Of a DNA stretch of 64,000 bases, positions 24,201-36,545 are shown one piece after another. The notes below the pieces were generated by a model. That model was not told where the DNA came from. It made no database searches and saw nothing but the letters and a program-made list of their open reading frames with translations. The stretch's first letter is position 1; each line of letters opens with the position of its first letter. The position numbers and the translations under genes were made by a program. Origin of the DNA: Malurus cyaneus samueli (taxonomy: Eukaryota > Chordata > Aves > Passeriformes > Maluridae); NCBI GenBank assembly GCA_009741485.1, contig CM019218.1:51431600-51495599 (forward strand), written 5' to 3'.

Positions 24201-26419
24201 AATCTACATTATTAGAAAGCTCTTTTAGCAACTTTTCTCCCACTTCAAATTTCTTTTCAGATATTGAAGTGCACAGTGCTATTTGTAGAACTTCAACTGA
24301 TATCTCCACAACCTGTCTCTTACCAATTCTTGCAAAGCTGTAATTATTCATGTTTTTCTTTCCTCAGTCCTTCCTTACAATCAGGGTTTCCAACACTTAG
24401 CAGTATATGTGTGACTTTGTATTTGTCTGGAGGTATACCAAATGAAAAATCTTACAGTCATTGCTTTAAGATGTTCTGCAATATATGTGTAACTGAAGGC
24501 TCTCAAAAACTAAAGGCTGCCTATGTAGAAGAATTTACAGAATAATTTTTAACAATAACTGAATTCCAAAAGACAGACCTCTAGATTATGTGAAAACTGG
24601 TGAAGAGCTGGAGCCTTGAAGTTTATATCTTGCTTTTTAGCATAATGACATTAAAATTTCTCATTGACATGCAGCTCATTTTTCAATGCTTCTAAAATGA
24701 AAACAGCACACTCAGTCATATCCCTTTAATAATTATGATGAGCTAAAGTTTGCCCATGCAAAATTGTGGCAGTAAAAGCTTGCTACCTTAGTAGGCTCAA
24801 TTAATTGCAGTAAAAACAGACAATGTGGAAGAGTAGTGATCAGCAGCAATGCCTTTTACCATATTCAAAATAAGAAAAAACCAACCTAGTGGTCAAATAT
24901 TGTACTTAGATAGACTGAAAATAAGCTCTATTATCTCTTTTATATAAAACCACAAGAATGGTTAGTCACATTCCAGATATTTCGGGATTCCTGCAAGCTA
25001 GTGTAGCACTCACAGGCTGAGTCAGAACTGAGGTCTCCATTCTTCTCACTATCGCATAAGATACAGAGACCAAAAGTTTACAGATCTCCGAAAGTTTACA
25101 TTCTGAATTTTACTGAGTAACAAAGCTGACTGAGAAGTATAAAACAAGAAAATCCCACTGACTACAAATAACATGGCCATGGCTTTCAACATCCACAAAA
25201 GCTGTACCTGGGAGGAACTTGCAACTAAAAAAAATTAGCAAAGCCTGGCTTTAGTCATTTTGCCTATAATATCATGGAAGTATTGCTTACCAAGTCTCCT
25301 GCAAGGACCACATTCAGACAGGCTAAGTTCCTACTGCAGCCTTAAGACAAACCAAGGAAGTGAGACATGGGCTCCGAATGACTGAAAATTTAGGTTTAGA
25401 TATGCACAAAGCAGTCACAAGCTCCATGGTGAAACACAGACTGTGTTTCACAATACAGACATAGATACCTGACATTGTCCCTAATTCCACATCTGAGAGA
25501 TGCAACCTGTCCGCATTCAGACCCTGACTGACCTGTCCAGCTACCAGATGATATCTGCCAATGTTTTAACATGCAGAATTAAGCATTCCTGCTGCTGTAG
25601 ATATGATCATTTTCCTACACTCACATATACTCAGCATTTGTTTTTTGTCTCTCAGTCCTGCTGGAACTTGCCAGCAGCTATTCCCAGGCATTCCCAGAAT
25701 CTGGAGGAGTTAAGGAATTCCTCGCCTTCAGGATTATACGTCCCTATCGCAGATATCTTTCACTCAAGGTCTTGAGGACAACAAGACGATAGGGGGGAGT
25801 AAGGAAAAAAGGGGGAAAAAAAAACCCAAAAGTTTTTTTTTTTCAGAGTTAACAACAAGGTGGGCAGGAAGGGAAGAACAGTTTCCATCAAGCCTACGTT
25901 CCATCAAATACAGAGCCGGCACCAGGGCCCAGTGTAAGGATCAATCCATCCACAGGATGCTGCTTATCCCCAAAGGAAATGAGATGAAGGTCGAGAAAAT
26001 GAGATGAAGGTCATGGAAACATTGTTTCAGAATAGGTCAGGTGTGCTAATATGTTCCAAAGTTTCTGTCACAGTACCATACCTAAAAATGTTAGTTGTTG
26101 CTAAAATATTTCTTTTTGGTTGCTAGATAAATAGGTAAGCCATTTCCTAATCAGTGAAACAAAAAAGTGGGTGGGGGAAATTACAAACACAAGTCATTTT
26201 GGAGTATATCCAAATATATACACACTGAAGATCAGCTTTTTGGTGAAAGTTGTTATCCCTGTCACATGCTTCAGATTAACAGGAGAAGAGTCCTCTCACA
26301 TTACATACACAAGAAGAAACACTCAATATTGTACAAAGGCTCAACTGGACTAATAATAACATATGGGTAATATTACAGAGTTACTCAAAAGAGAGTTTTC
26401 TTTCAAACTCCTTCTTTTT

Positions 26420-27100
26420 ATTCTACTGGATCGGCGAGCCAGAGAGAATCCCAAGCAGCATGAGCACTTTCCCAGCGCATAACTTGCCCTCCATCCATAC
26501 AGAACTCTCTCTCAACCGCCCCCTCCACCGCTACCACGCTACCCAGCGTCTACAACACCACGCTGCCCTAAACCCTTCTCTGTCCCTGATCCACGAATTT
26601 ATCGGTGTCCAGTCAAGACCGAAACTTGGAGCTAGAGGACCTAAGACGGTCGGGTACACCGGACTCCGAAGCAGACCGAATAAGACTAACTCCCATAACT
26701 GACGAGATAGTCGGATTGGGCAGAAAAGGGAGAGGCACAAATATCCACAACAATGTGCCTATAAACAACCCCGCAGGAGAAATAAACGAAAAACTGAGAT
26801 TGCCCCCGCAAAAAGATAGCTATGAGTACCATCCCGTCGATCGATGAGATTCTTTCTCTGGCCAGAAACGCCATCAGCCCCCCCAGAGAGAGATGCTAAC
26901 AATTGCACAGAAAAAGAAAAAAAGAGAGACAAAAGGCATGGAAGGAAAGAAATAAGGAAGACAAAAAGTGTAAGAAAAATAGAAAAAAAAGAAACCTCCT
27001 TCTGCCTCTCCGGTGGGAAGGGAGGGAAAGTCATGAGTGCAGTGCTTTTTGGCTTTCCATCAAGATTTTCAAACGACGACAGAGTTCATCTTGTCACAGC
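26420..27100. other. CpG-rich segment of unknown origin
   Basis: This stretch is much richer in CpG and more GC-rich than the block around it. Overlapping open frames of 60-190 codons exist on the plus strand (for example 26605-26847 and 26844-27308). It ends in a purine-rich tract (26904-26995) and then a CR1 fragment. I do not recognise any protein family. Retroelement origin is possible because of the neighbouring CR1 and LTR, but unsupported by a motif. Confidence 0.4.
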
Positions 27101-27109
27101 CCCCTTGCC

Positions 27110-27884
27110 GAGGGGGGAGAGGACGGCCGTAGACCAGTACAGGACTATGTCCATATGGCTTTTAAACATCTCCAAAGAGGGAGATTCTACCATGTCCTTG
27201 GGAAACTTGTTCCAGTGCTCAATCACTGGATATTTCCTGATGTTCAGAGGCAATCTCCCGTTTCAGCTTGTGCCCATGGCCTCTTTTGCTTTCACTGTGC
27301 ACCACTGAAAAAAGCTTGGCTCTATCTTCTTTGTATCGTGATGAATTTACCATATGGGTTCATATACATGAGTAAGATCCCTCTAAGCCTTCTCTTCTCC
27401 AGGCTAAAAGTCCCACCTCTCTCAGCCTTTCCTCATAGGAAAAATGATCTAGCTCCTTATTTATCTTAGTGGACTCCCTCCATAACCTTAATTTTCTTGG
27501 AAGACAGCACTCCAGGTGTGTCCTCACCAGTGCTGAGTACAGGGGCACAATCACTGCCCTAGTCCTGATGCTTACACTACTTCTAATACAGGCCAAGATA
27601 CCATTGGCCTTCTTGACCACAAGGACACACTGCTGGCTCATGTTCAACTTGATGTCCACGAGGACCCCCAGGTCCTTCCCTGGAAGCAACACAACCCTCT
27701 GTAATATCAGCCACTCTCCCCAGTTTTGGTGCTGTCTGCAAAGTTGCTGAGGGTATACTCTGCCTGATCATACAGATCATTAATGAAAATATTGAACTGG
27801 ACCGGACCCAATACTGACCCTCGGGGTACACTGCTAGTCACTACACTTTTTGCCACTGATCATCATCCTCTGGGCCGGGCCATC
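27110..27884 (-). mobile_element. CR1 LINE fragment (3' part, reverse transcriptase C-terminal region)
   Basis: Read on the minus strand, decayed frames carry the typical CR1 ORF2 C-terminal signatures. These include KDLGVLVDIKLNMSQQC, KKANGILACIR, VPLYSALVRTHLE and YEERLREVGL (27360-27692). Further upstream in the element is a decayed [19 protein letters not shown] stretch (27583-27831). The two parts are in different frames, so the copy is non-functional. CR1 is the dominant bird LINE and is usually 5'-truncated like this. The segment ends against an LTR at 27885. Confidence 0.85.
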
Positions 27885-27885
27885 G

Positions 27886-28940
27886 TGGTGGGTTGACTTT
27901 GGCTGATGACCAATTTTTCCCACCACAGTTGCTCAGTTAAGAACAAGGCGAAAATACCACAAAAATGCTTCCAGTGGGGTTGCACCAGATTCATAATGAC
28001 ATGTGATTTGATAACCCTCCCAGCAATTTGCCAATTCTACACTGGCAAACAACCAGACTTGACTTGGAGGGAAATTATTCGGATTATTCGTCTATACAGC
28101 GTGTGATAATAGATAAGTATTAAAAATAAGTCTAAAAATATACTCATCAAATTTTTGATTCTTTGCAGGTCAACTTTCTATCCACACCTCTCTCTAACTC
28201 CTCCCCCCAACACCCACGCACAGCACGGCCAGGCATGGACACATGCCCGGCTTATCGCAGATCAGATACGTAATGCATTTATCTTCCTCCTCCTCCATTT
28301 CTTCCTCCACCTCCGCTGTCCAGCTGTATGGCTCCTTCACACAAGAGACCAGTCCTTCATGAGCCTTCACCAATGTAGGTTCCTTCCCATAGAATCCAGT
28401 TGCTCCCATGACTCCAGCATGCAGTTCCCTTTCCATGAATGCACATCGTTCAGGACACAGGACCGCACTCCAGAATGGGTCCCCATAGGTTTCACAAACC
28501 TGCTGCAGTGGTGGGCTCTCCATGGGCTGCAGCTTCCTTCAGGGCACATCGACCTGTTATGGTGGGGGTTCCTCACGTACTGAAGGATGATCTCTGCATC
28601 CCCATGGATCTCCATGGGCTGCAGGTGGGACAGCATACTCATCCTATCTATTTATCTTCTCGGCTTCTCGCACCTGAGAGCACCTCTCCCCCGTTCTTTT
28701 TCTGATCCTTGGGTCTGCAGAGTTTCTCTCACATATCTCACTTCCTCTCTCCGCTGCTGTTGACTGCATTTTTACTGAGCCTTTTAAGAATAATGCTTGA
28801 TCACAAGGCACTACTATGTCTCCGATTGGCTCAATCTGTGCAGATTGGTGAAGGGCATCGTTAGGCGCGGGCTGGAAACTGCTCTTTCAACAATGACAGG
28901 CATTTTGTCTTCTCTAACAAAGCCTTATCCCTCAGGATCC
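27886..28940 (-). mobile_element. Avian endogenous retrovirus LTR (solo, degraded)
   Basis: The plus strand begins GTGGTGGGTTGACTTTGGCTG and continues through GACTTGACTTGG, repeated CCATGGGCTGCAG units and GTCTGCAGAGTTTCTCTCAC. This order is characteristic of a common ERVL-type LTR in bird genomes. A CCAAT motif on the minus strand (28825-28829) followed by an AT-rich TTCTTAAAAGG places the promoter so that the LTR reads on the minus strand. No internal gag, pol or env region is seen next to it, so it is best called a solo LTR. The right edge is approximate. Confidence 0.7.
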
Positions 28941-30240
28941 CTCCATCTACTCACAATAAAATGTGCCAAATAACTTTTCAGGCAATCTCAAGTCCATCTC
29001 ACAGTGTCTCTTCATCAGCCATTTTTTTCTACCTCATGCTACCAGGCCAGTCTATTTCATATTGTATAGATCGAGAGATTGTGGTCATCAATGACATTTA
29101 ACCGTGCCTTTGTTGGGATCCAGCTGGCTACTCCCAATTCATTCTTTTTATCAAGTTTTTATTCGATCCCCTCACGTTTAGCTTTTCTATCTATCTAATC
29201 TATCTATATCTGGCCTATAAAAGCTGTTGAAACTGTTTTACTCCTATAATGTCACCTGTAATAATAGCAGAATTAAGACTTTTCCCCCAGATTTTTTACA
29301 AAAAGCACATTGGAGCAAGTGGTAGGATAATCTTGGCTCCTAGCACCTAGGGTTTTTCTGTGTGTGAAAGTTCTTTTTAAACTCTATTAACTCAAAGGAC
29401 TGTTACTTTTATGCATTCAAGGCACTTTGGATTCTACTCAAAGAGCTGAAAAGTTTGTGAAATAATAAATTTTGTAGAAACTAGTGGAACTATGTGAATA
29501 TACTGATTTTGTCTTAAAAATATAAATTGATCTTCTTCTAGACCTTTTTAATTATAAAGTATAATGAGAATAAAGTTTAAAATTCTTTAAACATTAGGTT
29601 TTTTGATTGCAAATAGATCTGTCAAGTGATGAGAAGTTTATCCATAAGAGTTCAATGCTACTCTGATGCTAGAGATTAAACTTTAGTCTTCCTAAAGTTG
29701 ATTACAGTTGTGCGATTCATTTCTACAGGCTTGGGATTTTATCCTGGGCCTTTACAATACCAAAACTTCATATAAAAGTCATAGAGATTTAGATGGTGAC
29801 AAAAGTTTTTATTTTCAAGTATTATCATTCCTAAAGTTATCATACTCTATGTTAATTGGGCCAAGAGGTGTCTTTTGGAAAAGTATACTCCTTGTATATC
29901 ACATGTTCTATGTTATTGTATAGTTAAATATGCATCTAGAATGACCAGAACCTTGGATGCTTGCTTCTTATGGGAACTTTCTCATTAACTAAAATCTAAA
30001 TAGCTACATAGGACATTCCTATTATCTGTTTAATAAGATCAAAATGGGAGCATGCTCACATCTGACTCAACTGCTTAAGAGGAGCATTTTCAGAGTGGAA
30101 TTTTATTGATGTTTCTGAAGTTAATACAAAGCTTAACAATCTGCAATTTCAGATGAGCAGCAGTTCACATGCATTGCTTTCTGCACTGAGGTTTCTCTAG
30201 TTTTCTTCTGGCTACAAAGCTATTTCAGAAAGACAAAGTT

Positions 30241-33200
30241 TCCAAGTTTTTATCACTAAGCCCACACCCATGCGCTGAGCCCGGGCTGCAGATCGCCGCG
30301 AAAAACGCCGGAAAATGGGGATGAACACCATCGGGGTTTGATGTTAGCCCTAAAAAAATCCCATTTGGGCGAGGAGAAATCAATCCCTGCCCTGAAACAG
30401 CTCCGAGCGCGGGGAAATACGCTGTGCCGGCTCTTCCCAGGAGACTCCTGTTTTCCTGTAAATCCCGACATGCCCAAAGCCTCTCCCTGACGGGGAACCG
30501 AGCGCCTGAGCCCCGCACAAAGCCCCGAGGCTCTCCGGCTTAGCGTGGCGAATGTAATGTTCTTAGTCAGCCTCATCGCGGCAAATCTCCATATTTCCCG
30601 GGGATAAACACTCACCTCTCCTCCCTGGCTCCCGCTTCAAGGGTGGATTCCCCCCGCGGGAGGGGTGGGAGGCCATCAAAGGAGTCCTGGGCACTCTCTC
30701 AGGGGGATCCGCACCCAGAGTGGTTTGTAAACAGATTTTTCCTTCAAAGGAGGAGGTTTTGTAGAGAAAGGAGCTGTGGAAACCTCTCTGAGCGCTTTCC
30801 AGCTGGGCTGGTCCTCCTAGGAGTGGAGGAGCCCAGGCCATGGATGTGGGAATGCTGAGCCGAGCAGGGGGAGCTCCCCGGGCTCCTGGCATCACTGAAG
30901 GGATAAAAACCATCGGGGCGGTGTGAAGGGCTGCCCTGGGCGGGAGGGATCTCCTGGGAGGGTCATCCCCAGGGTTTGGGATGTCCAGAGCTGCCTCGGG
31001 CAGGGCTGCATCGTTCCAGGTAAATTCACCTGCACTGGGCTGCTCCCTTTGGAATTTCTGGTGAAAATGAGCTGAAATCCCTTCCCTGGCTCGCACCACT
31101 GCGAGAAACCAACCAGGACCCCAAAACCACCCCCTGAGAGGGCTGTACCAGGCCAAGCTCAGAGCTGTCCCCTCCTCAGGAGCACCTGGAGGTGGCTGTG
31201 ATGGTGCAGGGGGTGTTGAGGGCTGGCTCAGCCACACAGGGAGCTCTGAGAGAGCTGCCAGGACCTGGAGGTGGCCTCCCTCCCTCTGCCAGGACCGTGA
31301 CCATGGCTACACCCACCCAAAAGTGTCACCCACCACCCAAAGGTGTCACCCACCTGGTGATTCCACAGCTCCCCAGCTCCGTGGGTGGACAAAGGGGGAA
31401 AAAAAAGAGATGCTGGTGGAAGGAGAGAGATTGGGGAGCTGATGGGAGGAGGAGAGAGACAGGCAGGGATTGTTCCTAAAGCACTGGGGGGGATGAGGAT
31501 GTAGATCACCAGAATTGGCGGGGGACAGGCCATAAAGCAAAAATAAAAAGGTATTATAATTTATGATGCACAGTAAAAATATCCTGGGAACTGGGTTATG
31601 AAGAAGAATTCATTCTCTCGCCAACTCTGCGTATCTTTAAAGATGATAAACGACGTTATGATTCTCCCTTGTATCCGAGAGCTGGAAAATTCGCTCCGCC
31701 TTGGAGCGCTTGTCACATCCCCTCTGTGCTGCTCCCGCTCCCCAAAACGCAAGGGGGGCTGAGCCCTGACCCCTGGGGATGGGGAGGGTCCCCAATCCTG
31801 GGCTGGGGACCCGGGGGACTGGGATGTGCCCCCTCTCCCTGCGCTGAGCTGTGTGTGATATAGATGCAGCCAGCACCTCTGCCAGCACTTTTGGGGTGAT
31901 TTTGTCCCCCCATCCCCCGGCACAGCATCTCGTGCCTGTCCCTTCACTCTGAGTGTCCCCAGGTGTCACAGCAGGGCCAGCAAAAGGAACCCCTGGATCT
32001 CCATCTTCACAGGGAGGGGTGTTTGGGGTAGAAATTGCCTTTATCACATGCACCCATGGGATCTCTGAGCTCGGATCCCGATCCTGGGGCGGAGCTGAGG
32101 GTGAGGAGCAGGGCCAGGAACCGCTGGGGCTGCCCCGGCTGCAGCAGGAGGGTCTGGCTGTGCCCCTCATGGGTCAGCTGCTCGCAGGGTGCATTTCCAG
32201 AGCTGGCAGAGGAGGATGAAGCCCAAACTCTCTCTCCGGCAGCTTTGGCATCTCTCCCTCCCCCCCGAGCCGGCCCTGCCGGGTTCCTGCTTTGATAAGA
32301 GCCCTTGATGCCTTCGCGCCTCCAGGCACGGAATAAAAGGTTTAATTACCCACTGCCAGGCGCCGCAGCGCTGCTGACAGCCGGGAGGGGCCTGCTGCCC
32401 ACACCTGGGGGAGAAAAAAAATCCTCCAGCAGGAGCCATTCCCGTTCCATGTGCAGAGCTGGCTGTGGGCACAGCCCTGCTCATCCCTCCGCTTCTCTAG
32501 ATCCCTCTGATTGCCGAATTCCACATCCTGAGGGATTTCTGGTCCTTCCTAAAGGATGGGGCTGTGGCACAGCGGCTCCTGCCGGCTCTGGCACGGCTCC
32601 TCGGGGATCCCAGAGTGGGTGACTCCTTATGGGATACCCCAAGGTCCCATCCTGTGAGGCCGTGGGGATTCCAGCAGCACCGATGTCCTCGGCGCGGTGA
32701 CAGCCGCTCCAGCAGCTCTGTCTGTGTGGCACTTCCAGCCAACGCTGTGGCTCTGGGTGGCATTCCCAGGAGAGGGATTTTGGCAGGAGGAGAGGGATGA
32801 GATGGAGCCTGAACCCCGCAGCTGCATCACCCCGGCCTCTTCCAGCCCCAGGAACTCCAGGTCACCCCTGCCTGGTGATGTGGGTGCTCGGGGCGCTCCT
32901 GCCTTCCACCGAAATTGTGTCGGGGAGGAACCAAGAACGAATCTCATTGTGCAAAGGGCAGCGATGCCCAGAGGCTGGGCTCCCTCACACCTGGACATTT
33001 CCAGCCTTTCCAAGCCCAGCAGCAGCCTGGGAACAGCTTCCCGAGGCTCCCGCTGTGTGAGGTGCTCTCTGTCCCGCGGGGTGGGGCGAGGGCTTCGCTT
33101 CGGCCACCAAATCCTCGTGGGGACCAAGCCCCGCTGCCTTCTGGCTTCTGGGCTCTCCAGGCTCTCCAGGTTCCTGGGCTCTCCTGGCTCCCTGTTTCTC

Positions 33201-33909
33201 GTTCCAGGCTCTCCTTGCCCGGGCTCTCCTGGCTTCTCCAAGTCCCGGGCTCTCCAGGCTCTCCTTAGCTCCCGGGCTCTCCCGGGCCTCGTCCAGGCTC
33301 TCCCGAGCTCTCCTGCTCTGAACTCTCAGTGGCTCTCCAGGGCTCTCCTGGCTCCCCTCCTCTGCTCCTGCAGCCCCCGTGAATGCAGAAGCAGCTGCAG
33401 CATTGCCCAGCAGAGCCGTTAACCGGGGCCGGTAACAGGTGCTCCTTTACGATGGCTTGGGAAGCCTTCGGGAACAACAGGAGCGGGATTGCCAAGTGCC
33501 ACATCCCATAAAAACCCCCAAATCCCCCGGGAACAGCCTGCTCCGGGCCCAGCTGCAGCGGGGCCGCCTGCCCAGCTCTGCCGGTCCTGCCTGTCATTTC
33601 TTAATCGAGTTTTGGAATGTTTTATTGCTGCTGTTTTATTGCTCCCTCCTCCCCTCTCCCTCCGAGTCAGTTTTGCGCCGCTTTCGGGGCTGCTCCACGT
33701 TTTTCTCTGCCTCTCCCCAGCTCGGCGGGGCTGCAGGGCAGGGGAAGGGGCCGGCTGGGACCCTCCAGGCCCGGGGATGCTCTGCCCTCAGGAGATAAAA
33801 TCCAGGAGGGTCCCGGGGCTGTCCCTGCACCTCCTGCAGCCCAAACCCTGCGGCAACAGGCGCCTCCACCCACCCGAGGGGTCCATGTGCCAGCCCGAGC
33901 ACGGGGCGA
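30241..33909. other. GC-rich non-coding stretch
   Basis: Open frames here (for example 30563-31237 minus and 32627-33422 on both strands) overlap each other on opposite strands and match no family I recognise. An AT-rich island at 31540-31690 (TATTATAATTTATGATGC, TAAACGACGTTATGATTC) resembles other candidate non-coding elements in the window. At 33150-33365 GGCTCTCC/GGGCTCTCC recurs as a loose tandem. Confidence 0.5.
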
Positions 33910-35150
33910 GCTCAGCACCTTTGGGGTGAGTTCGGCACCTTTAGGGTGAGCTCAGCACCTTAGGGGTGAATTCGGCACGTTTAGGGTGAGTTCAGCACGT
34001 TTAGGGTGACGTTTCAGCACTCTGGGGTGAGTTCACATTTGGGTAGTTCAGCACCTCTGGGGTGAGTTCAGCACCTCTGGGGGTGAGTTCAGCACCTCTG
34101 GGGTAAGTTCAGCACGTTTGGGGTGAGTTCAGCACCTCTGGGGTGAGTTCAGCACCTCTGGGGTGAGTTCAGCACCTCTGGGGTAAGTTCAGCACGTTTG
34201 GGGTGAGTTCAGCACCTCTAGAGGTGAGTTCAGCATTCCTAGAGTCAGTTCAGCACCTTCGGGATGAATTCAGTACCTGCAGGGTGAGTTCAAGCAAAAT
34301 TGGGACAAGTTCAGCACTCCTGGGGTGAGCTCAGCACGTTTGGGGTGAATTCAGTACCTTTGAGGAGAGTTCAACACCTCCAAGGTAAGTTCAGCATCCC
34401 TAGGGTAAGTTGAGCACCTCAGGAGTGAATTCAGCACCTTTAGGGTGAGTTTGGCATCCCCAGAGTCAGTTCAGCACCTTCTCAATGAATTCAGTACCCA
34501 CAAGGTGAGTTCAAACAAAATTGAGATGAGTTCAGCACTCCTGGGGTGAGTTCAGCACCTTTGGGGTGAGTTCAGTACCTTTGAGGAGAGTTCAGGACCT
34601 CTGGGGTAAGTTTAGCACCTTTAGGGTGAGTTTGGCATCCCCAGAGTCAGTTCAGCAGCTTCGGGATGAATTCAATACCCGCAGGGTGAGTTCAAGCACA
34701 ATTAGGATGAGTTCAGCACCTTTGGGGAGAGTTCAGCACCTCTGCGGTGAGTTCAGCACCTTTGGGGAGAGTTCATCTCTTCCAGGGTAAGTTCAGCACA
34801 TTTGCAGTGAGTTCAGCACCCCCAGGGTGATTTCAGCACATTTGGGGTGAGTTCAGCATCCCCACGGTGAGTTCAACATCCCCAGAGTGAGCTCAGCACC
34901 TTTGGGGCTAGTTCAGCACCTGTAGGGTGGGTTCAGCACCTTTGAGATTAGCTCAGCACCTTTGGGATTAGCTCAGCACCTTTGGGATTAGCTCAGAAAC
35001 TTTGGGGTTAGCTCAGCACCTTTGGGGCTAGCTCAGCACCTTTGGGTCTAGCTCTGCACCTTTGGGGTTAGCTCAGCACCTTTGGGGTTAGCTCAGCACC
35101 TTTGGGGTTAGCTCAGTACCTTTGGGATTAGCTCAGCACCTTTGGGTCTA
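33910..35150. repeat. About 20-bp minisatellite (GGTGAGTTCAGCACCTTTGG)
   Basis: About 60 units of roughly 20-21 bp. The left part is dominated by GGTGAGTTCAGCACC; the right part (from about 34910) by GGGGTTAGCTCAGCACC. Most left-part units contain GGTGAGT, identical to a strong 5' splice-donor consensus, followed by TTCAG. Confidence 0.95.
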
Positions 35151-35639
35151 GCTCTTCACCCCCCAGGGCCATCTGCAGGCAGAATCGCTGTTTCCAAAGC
35201 TCTCTCAGAGAATCCGCTCCTCTCTCCGCGGGTTCTCCTCTTTTAAAAAAAGCCTTTATTCCCGAGCGAGTGATGGATGTGACAGCCGGAATGTCCCCCC
35301 GCTGCCACCCCTGCCTCGAGCTCTTCCCGCTCCTTTGTCCATCTGCCACAGCGAGGGGGCTGCGGCCGCTTTTCTGCCGAGAAAAACGGATAATTCAGGG
35401 CAGCCCTGCGCCTTTTTATGAACCGGGATTTTCACCGGAGACGCGAGGGGAGGGAAGACGGGAGGATGTTTGGCAGCGAGCTCACACCCCCTGCCCACCT
35501 CCCAACAGCTTCTTCGCCGCGGAGATTGGAGGGTTTGATTTCATTTTGCTGCCACCGATAAAACACACGCGGAGGGAGGGGACAGAGGGATTTGGGAGCT
35601 GAGGCAGAGGGTGGGGAACAGCCCCATCCATAACTAAAG

Positions 35640-35830
35640 AGGGAGCGAGCAATAAACAGGGGTGGGGGATATTTGGCAAGATAAATGGCCCTCAGAAAAT
35701 CTGCTCCTCGCAAACTTCGTGGGGATAAAAATGATTTAGGGAGACGCTGTCAAGATAAAAATCATATCTATTCAAGAACAACTCCTTACAAGTGTTATTA
35801 ATAGCGCTGGGGATGGTTAGGCTGGGAAGG
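35640..35830. promoter_or_regulatory. Candidate conserved non-coding element (inverted copy about 45165-45350)
   Basis: AT-rich island with repeated AGATAA GATA-type motifs (AAGATAAATGG, TCAAGATAAAAATCATATC) and GTTATTAATAGCGC. It is unchanged in the inverted copy near 45165-45350. Regulatory role inferred only. Confidence 0.45.
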
Positions 35831-36029
35831 ACTTTAAAATATCGTGTTTGCTTTGGGCTGCCTGGTGTAATTCCTGCAGGGTGTAATTCCTGCTGGACAG
35901 CACAGGGAGGGCGAATAACGCAGAGACAGCGGGGCCAGGCGAGCCCTGCTCCCCCTGAATCTGCTTCCTCGGGGATGAGGGTTTGGGGTGTAGGGGATCC
36001 CTGCTCCCCCTGAATCTGCCTCCTCCCAG

Positions 36030-36410
36030 AGAGACTGGGAATTGGGGAGCGGAGAGGGGAATTGGGGGGCGTGACAAGGAATTAGGGAGTGGGGAAGGGA
36101 ATTGGGGAGTGGAATTGGGGGGCGGAGAAGGGAAACTGGGGAGTGAGGCAGAGATTGGGAGTGGGGCAGGAATTAGAGAGTGGAGCGAGGAATTGGGGAG
36201 CGGAGAGGCGAATTGGAGAGAATTGGCGCGGGCGGGACAGGGAATTGGGGAAGCAGAGAGGGAACTGGGGCAGTGGGAGAGAAGGAAATTGCGGCGAGCG
36301 GAGAGGGGAATTGGGATGATGGGGATGAGAATTGCGGAGAAGGGCGGGGGAATTGGGAGTGGAATGGGGAATTGGGAGCGGACACGGAATTGGGGAGCTA
36401 GTGCTGCCCC
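36030..36410. repeat. Purine-rich GAATTGGGGAGCGGAGAGGG array
   Basis: Irregular tandem of about 15-20 bp, G/A-rich on the plus strand, C/T-rich in the inverted copy at about 44600-44955. Long frames through it (419 codons on the minus strand, 355 on the plus) are repeat by-products. Confidence 0.85.
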
Positions 36411-36449
36411 AGCCCCACTTGTAGATGTTGTGCTCTGCCCTGTGCCAGC

Positions 36450-36545
36450 ACAAGGGACAGACGGACAGAGGGGACAGACAGAGGGACAGATGACAGGTAG
36501 CGGACCAGACGAGACAGCATGGACAGAGAGACAGAGGACAGACGT
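36450..36545. repeat. GGACAGA short tandem (inverted copy 44465-44560)
   Basis: Loose 8-12 bp repeat of GGGACAGACGGACAGAG. The inverted copy at 44465-44560 reads CTGTCCCTCTGTCC and is longer and cleaner, showing array-length divergence between copies. Confidence 0.8.

Larger units (their letters stand above)
18276..30240. other. AT-rich block with no recognisable gene
   Basis: About 12 kb of AT-rich sequence, unlike the GC-rich flanks, with sharp edges at about 18271 and 30240. Open frames are short and none resembles a known protein. It contains a poly-purine/poly-T patch (25799-25848), a tandem AAATGAGATGAAGGTC pair near 25977-26014, a CpG-rich segment (26420-27100), a CR1 fragment and an LTR. 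There are no duplicate blocks inside it. It could be an intron or intergenic stretch from an AT-rich chromosome region. Confidence 0.7.

Noticed and set aside
26605..26847. Possible retroviral accessory or structural protein frame
   Set aside because: No recognisable retroviral domain or motif; kept only as an unknown CpG-rich segment.
27886..28940. Complete endogenous retrovirus
   Set aside because: Only LTR-type sequence is seen; there are no internal protein-coding regions and no second LTR in the window.
32627..33422. Overlapping 204- and 241-codon frames on opposite strands
   Set aside because: GC-rich chance frames with low-complexity GGCTCTCC repeats; no family similarity and no splice structure.
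33910..35150. CRISPR-like array
   Set aside because: Units are contiguous with no distinct unique spacers and the genome is vertebrate; it is an ordinary minisatellite.
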